In this document: positions 17,117 to 26,308 of the stretch, in pieces
How the letters are laid out: the number at the start of each line of letters is the position of its first letter
Position numbering within the stretch: the first letter of the stretch is position 1
From: Rhizobium giardinii bv. giardinii H152
GTDB lineage: Bacteria > Pseudomonadota > Alphaproteobacteria > Rhizobiales > Rhizobiaceae
Reading direction: 5' to 3'
Assembly (NCBI RefSeq): GCF_000379605.1
Contig: NZ_KB902682.1
Span: 31,845 to 95,844, forward strand
Length of the DNA stretch: 64,000 nucleotides
Program-made: the position numbers and the translations under genes
Notes under the pieces: generated by a model
The model's input: only the letters and a program-made list of their open reading frames with translations
The model's database searches: none
Told to the model about the DNA's origin: nothing

Positions 17117-18430
17117 TCAGTCTCTTATGGCTTGGTGGGTGCGGCCTACAAATTTCCAAAACGGACGCTTCGTTTCGACCAGTAGTCGACCGGGATCGCC
17201 GGCCTTGAGGCGCCCCCTTAGCAAGGCGTCCAGATCTTTTTGAACCGCCGGGTCGGACAGGAAGTAGCTATGGCCCGAAAAGCCCGCGTTTCCCACGTAT
17301 TCGATGAAGTCGGCGACACCCGATATCTGTGAATTGCTCCACAGCGCATTTGAGCTCGCCGCTTTGGAACCTATGCTGGTGCTCGTCAAACGCCCAAGCC
17401 GAACAACGCTTCCAAACAGAGCACTCGAGAGGGCGAGCGCCTTGTCATTGGGGGACGAATAGACGGTCAGATGCAGCGAGCCAACGGGCGGCAGGAGGCC
17501 ATAGGGACTTGCTCGTGTTCCGAATGGAACATCCGGATCAGACACGAAGCCGAACAGTTTTGTTGTGGCGACATCCAGATCAACGTCGGGGGCGAACAGC
17601 ACGACATTGTTGATTTTGTAGCGCTCGCCGAGAGACGTCCGGGTGATGTAGCCTTCCATTCCGAGTTGATAAAGGGCGGAGAGCAGAACATCCGCACCGC
17701 GGCTGTGTGCAATAAGATGGAGGCGCTTGACGCGGTTGGCTGCGGAGAGGGTGCGAATGGCCTTCTTTAAATCCAGGACAGCGAACTCGCCGGACTCCCG
17801 GTCGATATTGTAACCATAGAACGCGCCGCCCGCCCCGCCCGCGGGCCATGACAGCGACACGCACACAAACTCCACGGACAGTGTGTTGCATATCTTTCCG
17901 GTGGCTTTTGCCGCGTCGTCGAAACTGTTGTTGTAACCATGAATGAAAACAACCACCTCCTTGCGTTTCGCCTTCGCAAGGCGATCGTTCACCTCACCCT
18001 GCAATGCTGAGGCTGCCCGGAGATGCGCATCCACAATGGCGGGTACCCGGCGGGGACCTTGACCGGTGAGTTCAATGGAGTATGGCGACTGCGGAAACTC
18101 TCCTCGTTTGGTTATGTGCAAGACGTCTAGCGACGATCCCTTGCGGGCAAGCGTCACGGAACCGTAGCTCATGGAATGGCTGCGAAACGAGCTGTAGGAA
18201 AGTTTGCCATCAACCGAAGCGGAAGGCGCTCGGTTGGTCACGTAAAGTATACCGAGTGGCTTGCCCTGTTTGGCGTGAGAAACGGACGCCTTTCCTGCGA
18301 TCGGGTGCTTGCCGGTTCTGTACTGCGAGTTTGAGCATGATGGCGACAATACAAGGAACGGCAGCATAAACACCAAAAGCGCGAAATTGATCAGTCGCGT
18401 TTTTGGTGAATTTTTAGAATAGTTGTTCAA
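17117..18430 (-). CDS. DUF900-type alpha/beta hydrolase, probable lipoprotein
   Basis: A protein of about 437 residues of the DUF900 alpha/beta-hydrolase family. VVVFIHGYNNSFDDAA carries the oxyanion-side glycine turn, and LIAHSRGADVLLSAL is the nucleophile elbow with the serine. VVLFAPDVDLDV is the later strand usually holding an acidic residue. The N-terminus has a hydrophobic stretch ending in SPSC, compatible with a lipobox, so it is probably lipid-anchored in the periplasm. I chose TTG 18430 to keep a full signal peptide; ATG 18367 would shorten it. The longer open frame to 19027 overlaps a cupin gene and is not coding. The physiological substrate of DUF900 proteins is unknown. Confidence 0.7.
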   Translation of the reverse strand: MNNYSKNSPKTRLINFALLVFMLPFLVLSPSCSNSQYRTGKHPIAGKASVSHAKQGKPLGILYVTNRAPSASVDGKLSYSSFRSHSMSYGSVTLARKGSSLDVLHITKRGEFPQSPYSIELTGQGPRRVPAIVDAHLRAASALQGEVNDRLAKAKRKEVVVFIHGYNNSFDDAAKATGKICNTLSVEFVCVSLSWPAGGAGGAFYGYNIDRESGEFAVLDLKKAIRTLSAANRVKRLHLIAHSRGADVLLSALYQLGMEGYITRTSLGERYKINNVVLFAPDVDLDVATTKLFGFVSDPDVPFGTRASPYGLLPPVGSLHLTVYSSPNDKALALSSALFGSVVRLGRLTSTSIGSKAASSNALWSNSQISGVADFIEYVGNAGFSGHSYFLSDPAVQKDLDALLRGRLKAGDPGRLLVETKRPFWKFVGRTHQAIRD

Positions 18431-18471
18431 TGTGCAATCCGGGCTCGGCCGGTGCCCCTTGCTGTCGGCCG

Positions 18472-18681
18472 TCAATGGGTCGCCCTCGCTTTGGCTGGCA
18501 TTCGGCCAGGCGTCAGGGGCCCCGGCGGCGCGGCCCGCATGAGGCTCACCAGCAGCAGCCCAGCAATGGCGCCCCAGAGGGCGATGGCAAAGCCGTGGAT
18601 GATCGACAGGACATCGTCCTGGCGGCGGACCAGACGCGCGAGCGTGGCGATGGCGCGCTGGATAGCTACGGATGCTGACAT
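18472..18681 (-). CDS. Small single-helix membrane protein
   Basis: A 69-residue frame with one hydrophobic helix (IIHGFAIALWGAIAGLLLVSLM) preceded by a basic amphipathic segment. AGGAGGG lies about ten bases upstream of ATG 18681. It is on the same strand as the cupin gene 98 bp upstream and the hydrolase downstream. I do not recognise it. Confidence 0.45.
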   Translation of the reverse strand: MSASVAIQRAIATLARLVRRQDDVLSIIHGFAIALWGAIAGLLLVSLMRAAPPGPLTPGRMPAKARATH

Positions 18682-18779
18682 GACAGCTCTTCCCTCCTGT
18701 GCTCTCGCTTCTCTCGAACAAGTGCAGCCGCACTTTGACGCGGCTGCATGGCTGCTTTCCTTCCCGGATCAGACGCGCG

Positions 18780-19184
18780 TCACTCCACCGGCATGACAGC
18801 CGGAACATCCTTCTTCTTGAGCAGGACCACGATGAATCTGGCTGGGCTCGTCTTGCTCGCATTCCGGCTGACGAGGTGAATATCGGAGGGGTTCTCGTAG
18901 TAGGTTTCCCCGGGCGCAACGGTGACCTCTTCGCCGCCCTTGACCTGCATGACGATCGAGCCCTCCAGGACGTAGACGAAGGCGTGGGCGTTGTGTCGGT
19001 GGATTGGGGAGGAGCCACCGGGCTCATACTCGACCGACAGCATCAGCCCCTCTTTTCCAGGGTAATCTTGCAAATCCTTGGACATCAGTGGCGTGACCTT
19101 TGCGCTATCCTCTGCTGCTGCAACTGGCAGGGCGCCAACGCCGGCAGCGGTCGAAACGAGCATGATGCGTAGGATGGTTTTCAT
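18780..19184 (-). CDS. Exported cupin-domain protein
   Basis: A 134-residue protein with a Sec signal peptide (MKTILRIMLVSTAAGVGALPVAAA) and one cupin-2 barrel. The metal-binding motifs are visible as HRHNAHAFVYVLEG and later PGETYYENPSDIH. ATG 19184 has AAGGAAG five bases upstream. Periplasmic cupins of this type bind a metal and a small ligand or act as isomerase- or dioxygenase-like enzymes; the reaction cannot be inferred. It may be cotranscribed with the small membrane protein and the DUF900 hydrolase. Confidence 0.75.
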   Translation of the reverse strand: MKTILRIMLVSTAAGVGALPVAAAEDSAKVTPLMSKDLQDYPGKEGLMLSVEYEPGGSSPIHRHNAHAFVYVLEGSIVMQVKGGEEVTVAPGETYYENPSDIHLVSRNASKTSPARFIVVLLKKKDVPAVMPVE

Positions 19185-19329
19185 CGTCGCTTCCTTGTGG
19201 TGCGAGGCGGATCGTCCGGGGATTTCCGCAGAATCGGGGTACACTTAACACGCCGGGGTCTCGCTCCAGCGTCAGCTCTTACGAATGGGTCGCGCAAACC
19301 CAATTCTCACCCGGCGAGGCGAGGGGGGC

Positions 19330-19760
19330 GGGCCGCCTGCCGAGCGTGGCCGCATCCTGTATCGCACTATAGACCCGCAGCAGCCGCAAGTCGGACAAAC
19401 TTACGCCGAAGTAGCGTGCCTCGGGATCGGTGATCGGCTCGCCGGGATCGCGGCTGGCGTCGACTACGACCGTTTCATCGCTGAGGGTTTCCGCATCTGC
19501 GATTGTTAGTCTGCCGATGGCGGCGCACGAAGAGCAGCGCGCGCAGTCTTTGCCGCGACATCCCGGACCGGCATGGGTTGGGTTCGAGGCGTCTCCTGTG
19601 ATGCCGGCTCCCTCCGGGAGCGATGCGGTCGATCTCCTCGATGACGGCGGCGTCCTGCCAGGTGTTCATAGGGGTGCGGACGATGAGCGCCTCGTCCGGT
19701 AAGGTTTCGTGATCTCGGAGAACAACAGCCAAGCTCTTTTCGGCAACGGTGGCGTAGCCT
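19330..19760 (-). pseudogene. Isochorismatase-like cysteine hydrolase relic
   Basis: Two minus-strand pieces in different frames resemble the YcaC/isochorismatase fold. The central block at about 19631-19715 reads LPDEALIVRTPMNTWQDAAV; a C-terminal block at about 19370-19500 reads ETVVVDASRDPGEPITDPEA. The intervening segment with the catalytic cysteine is not readable in any frame and no start is visible. It is therefore a decayed gene. The assignment rests on these two motifs only. Confidence 0.4.
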
Positions 19761-19774
19761 CGCCGACGCGTTCC

Positions 19775-19965
19775 GCATCCATCGCCCATGGGGTCAACCA
19801 GCCGTTGGCGGCTGCGTGGCGAATTTGCTTGCCTGCCAACGTTGGCTTTAAGACGCTGGACCCGCATCCGAACGCCCAACTCGGCGGACATCGTCAGTCA
19901 CACCCGCGCCTTGTTCAGACGCATGCGGCCGCGGTGCGACGGGCGAGCACGCCCGGCGCCACCTG
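19775..19965 (+). pseudogene. Histidine-kinase HisKA fragment, relic related to the kinase at 21.3-25.3 kb
   Basis: The plus strand reads SIAHGVNQPLAAAW, with the phosphoacceptor histidine intact. The DNA at 19773-19835 and 19890-19930 aligns by eye with 24638-24705 and 24778-24820 of the intact kinase gene, for example GTCAACCAGCC and CAACG(T/C)TGGCT. The frame breaks within about 40 bp and there is no HATPase domain. It is a stray piece of a PAS-type kinase gene, separated from the intact one by the MBL-fold gene. Confidence 0.55.
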
Positions 19966-19981
19966 GGTCCTTAAGAAGCGG

Positions 19982-20941
19982 TCAATAGTCCCAGAAGGCC
20001 GGGACCCAGCGGAAGGCGCCCCGATCGACTGCCACATGTCCGACGGACGGGAACGGCAAGTGCGTGGCCACCAGGTATTCGCCGGTTCCTGCAAGTTCCT
20101 TCAAGAGACGGATACGAACGCGTGCCGCCTCCTCGGGATCGTGCTCGAAGCCGTTGTACCATTCGGGATGTTCGAACCCGACCGCGAACACGAGGTCGCC
20201 GGCAAATGTCAGCTTGTCACCGCCGGATGCCACGCGAACCACGCTATGCCCGGGCGTGTGGCCACCGGTGCGGTGGGCAACCACGCCCGGCGCCACTTCG
20301 CACCGCTCATCGAACGGCCGCAGTTGGCTGGCATATTCCTTCATGAACCGCTTGGCGGCTGAGCGAAGCGCGTCCGGGAACCCAGTCGGCATGGAGACAC
20401 GGGAGAAATCGGGTTTCTGCCAGAACTCGACTTCGGCGGCCGCCAAATGGATCTGCAGATCCGGACGCAGTTGCTCCTTCACGCCGTCGATGAGCAGCCC
20501 GCCGATATGGTCCATGTGCATGTGGGTCAGAACCACGTCGGTGACGGAGGCAAGATCGATGCCGGCGTCGGCCAGGCGCTTGATCAACTGCCCGGCCCGC
20601 GGGAGGTTCAAATCGGGGTCTAATCCCAGGCCGGCGTCGACAAGAACGGTCCGGTCGCCGCTCCGCACTACCACGACGTTCAGTGCCCAGTCGTAAGCGT
20701 CCGGCGGCAGGAACATGTCTTTCAGCCACTGGGCCCGCTCGGCCGGGTCGATGTTGTGGGCCAGCATGGCAGTGGGAAGGGGCAGCACCCCGTCGCTAAC
20801 GATTAGCACCTCAATCTCGCCGATCTGCATGGCGTAACGCGAGGGGACCAATTCGTCAGGCTTGCGGGGGGATGCTGTATCCAAGTTCGGTTTTGTGTCC
20901 TGCTGGCTATTCATGTGCGGTTTTGCTTCTGCCTGTGACAT
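19982..20941 (-). CDS. MBL-fold metallo-hydrolase
   Basis: A 319-residue metallo-beta-lactamase-fold protein of the glyoxalase II/AttM/methyl-parathion-hydrolase type. The di-zinc motif THMHMDHIGG is at about residue 137, with later ligands in GGHTPGHS, AGDLVF and the final THLPFPSVGH. There is no signal peptide. ATG 20941 has AGGAGC seven bases upstream. Members hydrolyse lactones, esters or organophosphates; the substrate here is not evident. It is divergent from the histidine-kinase operon across a 347-bp intergenic region, so the kinase system could control it. Confidence 0.8.
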   Translation of the reverse strand: MSQAEAKPHMNSQQDTKPNLDTASPRKPDELVPSRYAMQIGEIEVLIVSDGVLPLPTAMLAHNIDPAERAQWLKDMFLPPDAYDWALNVVVVRSGDRTVLVDAGLGLDPDLNLPRAGQLIKRLADAGIDLASVTDVVLTHMHMDHIGGLLIDGVKEQLRPDLQIHLAAAEVEFWQKPDFSRVSMPTGFPDALRSAAKRFMKEYASQLRPFDERCEVAPGVVAHRTGGHTPGHSVVRVASGGDKLTFAGDLVFAVGFEHPEWYNGFEHDPEEAARVRIRLLKELAGTGEYLVATHLPFPSVGHVAVDRGAFRWVPAFWDY

Positions 20942-21288
20942 GATGCGCTCCTGTTTGCGGGATCGAGATAGGCCTCGTCGCTTACACTAGGTTGGAGCGT
21001 GTCGGCGGTCGACCGCACCAGGGGGCAGGGAAGGCAACACCTTGGGATAGGGCGGTCTGCGCTGCCGATGTAGCGCAGCGAGCATTTGATAGTGAAGAGG
21101 CTGCACGAAGGCGTAGTGCTCTCTTCCGCCGAATAGGCGCGCGGCGTGATGGAACCGTGACCACGACGCCGTTCTCCGGCAGCCGCGTGATTGACGCCCA
21201 ATACATGGATTTCCATAAGTTGCGAGGGGGGCAGGGGAGGATTAGGCTGATCATCCCGTGATTTTCTTGTCCGGCAGGAGCAGCTGAT
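20942..21288. other. Divergent intergenic region, MBL hydrolase / kinase operon
   Basis: No coding frame is supported. It must contain the promoters for both directions. CAGGAGCAGCTGAT just before 21289 supplies the kinase ribosome site. Confidence 0.5.
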
Positions 21289-24200
21289 ATGAGCGTCTGG
21301 TCGCACCGCCCCCAATTCTTGCATCTGGGGCTCTTTAGCCTCGCCTATGTCCTTGGATGCGGATTCGCACAGTCGCTTGCGATCGTGCCTGGAACCGGCA
21401 TTTCCATTTGGCCCCCGGGCGGGCTTTTTATGGCAACCCTCGTCCTGGCTCCCCGACGCGGCTGGCCGTGGTGGCTGCTCGTGGGCTGTGCGAGCGAGAT
21501 GTTCAGCAATGCCGTGTGGTTCCACAGTCCGCTGCCCGCAGCCTTCCTGATCTATGTCGCCAACGCCCTTGAGGCGATGACCGGCGCATGGCTGATCCAC
21601 CGGGCGTTGAGGGGGCCGGCCCGTCTGGAGAGTCTGCCGGAAGTTCTCGCATTTGTCGGGCTAGGCGCAGGGGTTGCGCCGATAGTGGGCGCGAGCGTGG
21701 GAAGCGTGACGCTTGCCTGGTTTGGCATCCAATCGCAAACCGTCACCGCCGCATGGCCCCTGTGGTGGATCGGCGACGCCACGGGAGTTCTGATCGTCGC
21801 ACCGCTTACGCTCGTCGCGGTTCAGAACTGGCGCGGCAAGGATCATCTCTCCACCGCGCAATGGATGGAAATCTGTGTCCTGGGATTGGTTTTTCTCGGT
21901 GTCGCCGCCTTTTCTCTGAGCGGCTACCTGCCATTCGCCTACATCACCATGCCGCCTCTTCTCTGGGCGGCCGTCCGCTTTGAGTTCAAAGGCGCCGTCG
22001 TTACGCTGATCTTGCTCGCGCTGGTCACGGCCGTTTTCACATTATCCGGCACCAGTCAGTTTGCCGGCAGTCCAGAGGCGCAGCGAGAAAAGCAGATCAT
22101 GCTGCAGCTCTTTCTCGCAGTTTCTGCATTGTCCGCACTCATCGTGGCTGCCATATCCCGTCAGTACCAGCTGGCACTGCTAACAGTGCGTGAAAGTGAA
22201 CACCAACTTCAGCAGCTTATTGACGCGGTTCCCACTCTCATCTGGTGTACGACGCCGCAGGGAATTCCATGCTATCTCAACAAGCGGGTCATGGATGTCA
22301 CAGGTGTCACTCTGAAGGATCTGATCGCGCCCGACGGGTCGCGATCCCTCACCGTCGTCCATCCGGATGATCGCGTAGCCATGGACGAGGCTTTCGCCCG
22401 CTCATTCGAGACGGGTGAGTCTCTTTTTTGCAGATATCGTCAGCGCCGAGCCAATGGCCCCCATCGGTGGGTTGAGAGCCGGGCGGAACCTTTGCGCAAC
22501 GAGTCCGGCGCGATCGTCCAGTGGTACGGCGTGTCCGTTGACATCGAAGACATGGTGCGGGCGCAGGACGCATTGCAAGACCGGGAACGCGAACTTTCGC
22601 AACTCGTGGATATGGTTCCGAGCCACGTCTGGCGGCTGAGGCCGGATGGGGAGCTTTCCTTCTTCAACAAACGTATGGTCGACTTCCTCGGTCTTAATGC
22701 GGCGGAAATGGACAAGCCCGGCATGAACCGGCTGGACGCGTTCATTGAGACTGTCGTCCATCCGGCGGATCAAACGGAGTTCCGGAGTACCCTCCGACAG
22801 AGTCTCGCCACCGGCGGTAGCTTCGCGATGCGCTATCGGCTGCGTCGCGCCGACAGCTGCTATCGATGGATGTCGAGCCGTGCGGAACCTATGCGTGACC
22901 AGGCCGGTTGTATCATCCAGTGGTATGGCATTTGCCATGACATTGACGATCAGATGCGGGCCGAGGAGGCGCTGCGGCAAAGCGAGCAACAGCTTGCGCT
23001 CCTTGTCGACGTTGTTCCGGTCGCTATCGCCAGTCTGACGCGCGACGGCGAGCCGACCTTCTTCAATAAGCGCCTGAGCGATTTTCTCGGCATCGACGTA
23101 GCGGATACGAACACGCCCGGAATGACCCGGCTTGCGGCCGCGATCGCGGCCGCCATTCACCCGGCAGATTCCAAAGATTTCGGCGATGAACTCAACCGCT
23201 GCCTCGTCACTGGCGAGAGCTTTTCCAGGAAATATCGTCTGCGTCGCGCGGACGGTGCATATCGCTGGATGGAAGGCCGCGCCGAGCCGCTACGCGATCA
23301 AGGCGGAGCGATTGTGCAGTGGTACGCGGTTGCTCTCGATATTGAGGTTGAGGTGCGGGCACAGGAAGCCTTGCAGGAGCGGGAGCGGGAACTAACGCTG
23401 CTGGTCGATATGGTTCCAGTTCACATTGCACGTATGGCGCCCGACGGTGAGCCGACTTTTTTCAGCAAGCGTACTTTGGAATCTCTCGGGTTGGAGAACG
23501 TCGCGGGTTGGGACAATCTCGATAGGAGTCGCTTGTCGGCCCTCATAGGACAAGCCGTTCATCCCGAGGATGGACCCCGTATGAAGGAGGTTCTTGGCCA
23601 TGCTCTCCTCACCGGTGAGTCCTACACGATACGATATCGACGACGTCGTGCAGATGGCGTCTATCGCTGGATGGAGGGTCGTGCGGAGCCGCTGCGGAAT
23701 CAAAGCGGAGAGATTGTGCAATGGTACGCGGCTGCCATCGATATTGATGACGAGGTACGCGCGCAGCAGGCGGTGCGGGAACGCGAGCGAGAACTCTCGC
23801 AGCTGGTAAGCATGGTCCCGAGCCTTCTTTGGCGTCTGAGCCCCGACGGCGAGCCGACCTTTTTCAATAGCCGGCTGGTAGACTTTCTGGGCCTGAACCT
23901 GGCGGATTTGGAGAAGCCGAGCACGGACCGATTGGCGGCCATCATAGAAGCTGCCGTCCACCCGGATGATGCGGACGATCTTGGCGAGGCGCTCAACCGT
24001 TCGCTCATCACCGGCGAGAGCTTCTCCAAGCAGTATCGTCTTCGGCGTGCAGATGGTGTCTATCGCTGGATGCAAGGCAATGCGGAGCCACTCAGAGATG
24101 AGAGTGGGAGCATCGTCCAATGGTTTGGTCTCTCGCATGACATCGACGATCAACTGCGCGTCCAGGAGGCGCTACGCGAGAAAGAGCGCGCGCTCTGGCA

Positions 24201-25290
24201 GATTGTTGAGACGCTGCCGGCAATGATCGACTGTGCCGCGCCGGACGGGGAACCGGTCTATCGCAATCCTCGGCTCCGCGACTTCCTTGGCTATAAGCTC
24301 GAAGAGCTGGATGGGACCGGAAAGTCCCGGTTGGAGGGCACGCTTGACGCGGGCGTTCATCCGGATGAGGTCACCGGCGTCAAGGAGAACTATGCTTACT
24401 CGCTGGCGACGGGGGAGCCCTATGCGCGAAGGCACCGCCTGCGGCGTTTCGATGGTGAATATCGCTGGGTCGAGACGCGTGCCGCGCCGATGCGCGATGA
24501 CGAGGGCACCATCGTGCAGTGGAATGTCATCTGCCTGGATATTGACGGCGAGGTTCGGGCGGAGGAAAGGTTGCGACTCGCGCAGGAGAGTCTCGCGCGT
24601 GCGAGCCAGGCTGCCAGTCTGGCGGAACTCTCGGCTTCCATTGCCCACGAGGTCAACCAGCCTCTGGCCGCGGTCGTGGCAAATTCCCATGCGTGTCAAC
24701 GCTGGCTCACAGCCGCGCCGCCAAATATCGAACGCGCGCAGCGCACGGTGGAGCGCATCGTCCGGGATGCAAACTCAGCGGCGGAGGTCGTCAGCCGTAT
24801 TCGCGCCCTGTTCAAACAATCGGCGGAAACCAGGACCCATGCGGCGCTGTCCGACGTCGTCAACGAGGCACATAAACTCATGACCAGCGAGGCGCTGCGG
24901 CATCGCGTGCGGATGGACGTCAATATCGACAACGGCCTGCCGGATATCGCAATCGATCGTGTTCAGATTCAACAGGTCCTGGTCAATCTCATGCGCAACG
25001 GCATGGAGGCGATGGATTCCATTTCAAGCGACAAAGTGCTTGGGATGCGCGTGCGCCAGACCGGGGACCTCATCCAGACCGAAATCAGCGACCGCGGCCC
25101 GGGCATCGAATTTCCGGAGAAAATGTTTGAGCCCTTCTTCACGACGAAGGAAGACGGCCTAGGCATGGGGCTGGCGATATGCCGCTCGATCGTCGAAACG
25201 CATGGCGGACGATTGTGGGCAGAGCAAAACGAAGCGCATGGTGCAACATTCATCTTCACCTTGCCGGCTGAAGCGAAGGCCGCGCCATGA
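21289..25290 (+). CDS. MASE1 - six tandem PAS/PAC - HisKA - HATPase hybrid-less sensor kinase
   Basis: A 1333-residue membrane sensor kinase. Residues 1-290 form a MASE1-type sensory region with about eight helices (ISIWPPGGLFMATLVLAP is typical). Six PAS/PAC repeats start near residues 302, 431, 564, 697, 831 and 964, each about 130 residues, with recurring RLRRADGVYRWM and AEPLRD..G.IVQWY. The HisKA box is ASIAHEVNQPLA (His1120), followed by HATPase motifs NLMRNGMEAM, DRGPGIEF and GLGMGLAICRSIVETHGG, so autophosphorylation should be possible. There is no receiver domain. Its stop overlaps the next regulator start by 4 bp. Repeats 2-5 are very alike, which indicates recent tandem duplication. 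The signal is unknown. Confidence 0.9.
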   Translation: MSVWSHRPQFLHLGLFSLAYVLGCGFAQSLAIVPGTGISIWPPGGLFMATLVLAPRRGWPWWLLVGCASEMFSNAVWFHSPLPAAFLIYVANALEAMTGAWLIHRALRGPARLESLPEVLAFVGLGAGVAPIVGASVGSVTLAWFGIQSQTVTAAWPLWWIGDATGVLIVAPLTLVAVQNWRGKDHLSTAQWMEICVLGLVFLGVAAFSLSGYLPFAYITMPPLLWAAVRFEFKGAVVTLILLALVTAVFTLSGTSQFAGSPEAQREKQIMLQLFLAVSALSALIVAAISRQYQLALLTVRESEHQLQQLIDAVPTLIWCTTPQGIPCYLNKRVMDVTGVTLKDLIAPDGSRSLTVVHPDDRVAMDEAFARSFETGESLFCRYRQRRANGPHRWVESRAEPLRNESGAIVQWYGVSVDIEDMVRAQDALQDRERELSQLVDMVPSHVWRLRPDGELSFFNKRMVDFLGLNAAEMDKPGMNRLDAFIETVVHPADQTEFRSTLRQSLATGGSFAMRYRLRRADSCYRWMSSRAEPMRDQAGCIIQWYGICHDIDDQMRAEEALRQSEQQLALLVDVVPVAIASLTRDGEPTFFNKRLSDFLGIDVADTNTPGMTRLAAAIAAAIHPADSKDFGDELNRCLVTGESFSRKYRLRRADGAYRWMEGRAEPLRDQGGAIVQWYAVALDIEVEVRAQEALQERERELTLLVDMVPVHIARMAPDGEPTFFSKRTLESLGLENVAGWDNLDRSRLSALIGQAVHPEDGPRMKEVLGHALLTGESYTIRYRRRRADGVYRWMEGRAEPLRNQSGEIVQWYAAAIDIDDEVRAQQAVRERERELSQLVSMVPSLLWRLSPDGEPTFFNSRLVDFLGLNLADLEKPSTDRLAAIIEAAVHPDDADDLGEALNRSLITGESFSKQYRLRRADGVYRWMQGNAEPLRDESGSIVQWFGLSHDIDDQLRVQEALREKERALWQIVETLPAMIDCAAPDGEPVYRNPRLRDFLGYKLEELDGTGKSRLEGTLDAGVHPDEVTGVKENYAYSLATGEPYARRHRLRRFDGEYRWVETRAAPMRDDEGTIVQWNVICLDIDGEVRAEERLRLAQESLARASQAASLAELSASIAHEVNQPLAAVVANSHACQRWLTAAPPNIERAQRTVERIVRDANSAAEVVSRIRALFKQSAETRTHAALSDVVNEAHKLMTSEALRHRVRMDVNIDNGLPDIAIDRVQIQQVLVNLMRNGMEAMDSISSDKVLGMRVRQTGDLIQTEISDRGPGIEFPEKMFEPFFTTKEDGLGMGLAICRSIVETHGGRLWAEQNEAHGATFIFTLPAEAKAAP

Positions 25291-25937
25291 CACGCGATGA
25301 TTATGCCGTCTTCATCGTGGATGACGATGAGCGAATTCGGGAGGCGCTCATCGAGCTCCTCGAATCTCATGGCATGCGCGCCATGGTGTTCGGATCGGCC
25401 GGCGACTATGTGTGCGCGAGCAAGCCGGATGTCCCAGCTTGTTTGGTGCTCGATATCGAATTGCCCGACATCAATGGTCTCGACCTTCAAAGGCAGATCG
25501 CGCAAGGCGGCCACCCGCCGATCGTCTTCATTACGGGCCATGGCGATATTCCGTCCTCGGTGCGTGCCATTAAGAGCGGAGCCGTGGACTTCCTAACCAA
25601 GCCCTTCAGCGATGCCGACCTCCTGGCGGCGATTCAGGCAGCGATCGCGGAGGACCGAAAGAAAAGAGCGGAGAACGCAGATCTCGGCGAGTTGAGGCAA
25701 CGGTATTTCAATTTGACACCGCGCGAGCGCGACGTGCTGCCGCTCGTCGTGAGCGGTCTTCTCAACAAACAGGCGGCAGCCAAGCTCGGGATCAGCGAGG
25801 TCACGCTGCAGGTCCATAGACGGAATGTGATGCAGAAAATGGCGGCGGCATCGCTCGCCGATCTGGTGCGCATTGCGGAGAAACTGGATGTACCGATTAC
25901 CCACTCGCGTCGGGTGGAAGGGAATGAACATGAATAA
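25287..25937 (+). CDS. FixJ-family response regulator (REC + LuxR-type HTH)
   Basis: A 216-residue regulator. The receiver domain has acidic IVDDDERI, phospho-acceptor LVLDIELPDING, ITGHGDIP and KPF. The C-terminal HTH is LTPRERDVLPLVVSGLLNKQAAAKLGISEVTLQVHR. It is the natural partner of the PAS kinase: ATG overlaps the kinase stop (ATGA), so they are translationally coupled. FixJ-type regulators activate transcription upon phosphorylation. Targets may include the divergent MBL hydrolase gene and the genes downstream. Confidence 0.9.
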   Translation: MTRDDYAVFIVDDDERIREALIELLESHGMRAMVFGSAGDYVCASKPDVPACLVLDIELPDINGLDLQRQIAQGGHPPIVFITGHGDIPSSVRAIKSGAVDFLTKPFSDADLLAAIQAAIAEDRKKRAENADLGELRQRYFNLTPRERDVLPLVVSGLLNKQAAAKLGISEVTLQVHRRNVMQKMAAASLADLVRIAEKLDVPITHSRRVEGNEHE

Positions 25938-26307
25938 GACAAGACATGTGGTGGCAATCGTCGATGACGATCCAAGATTGCTCGAATCGGTTGGCGACCT
26001 GCTGGAATCGGCGGGTTACCTTGCTCGCGCCTTTCCCTCCGCCGCGTCGTTGCTCGGCAGCGGATTGGCGGACCTCGATGTGCTCATCACGGACATCGGA
26101 ATGCCCGCCATGGACGGGTTTGAACTTCGCGATCTGGTTAAGAAATCACGTCCAGAACTGCCGGTGTTCCTGATCACGGGCCGACATGAAATAGCCGATC
26201 AGGGAAGGGCGCAGGGTATCAGTGGATTTTTCCGCAAGCCCTTCGATGCCCAGGCCCTGCTTGCGGCTATTGCCGATGCCTTAAACAAATCGAGAAATGG
26301 AGGGTGA
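25930..26307 (+). CDS. Stand-alone receiver-domain protein
   Basis: A 125-residue single REC domain (AIVDDDPRLLES, VLITDIGMPAMDG, LITGRHE, FFRKPFD) without output domain. The key aspartates and lysine are present. ATG 25930 is chosen with AAGGGA six bases upstream; it overlaps the end of the FixJ-like gene by 8 bp. Such proteins act as phosphate sinks or connectors between kinases, here probably balancing the two FixJ-like regulators. Confidence 0.85.
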   Translation: MNKTRHVVAIVDDDPRLLESVGDLLESAGYLARAFPSAASLLGSGLADLDVLITDIGMPAMDGFELRDLVKKSRPELPVFLITGRHEIADQGRAQGISGFFRKPFDAQALLAAIADALNKSRNGG

Positions 26308-26308
26308 C

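Noticed and set aside
18431..19027. N-terminal extension of the DUF900 frame to 19027
   Set aside because: It overlaps the cupin gene on the same strand in another frame, is rich in R, P and S, and the recognisable lipoprotein signal starts near 18430.
22402..23160. Long minus-strand frames across the PAS region
   Set aside because: They repeat with the PAS period because the DNA beneath is repeated; they are mirror frames of the kinase.
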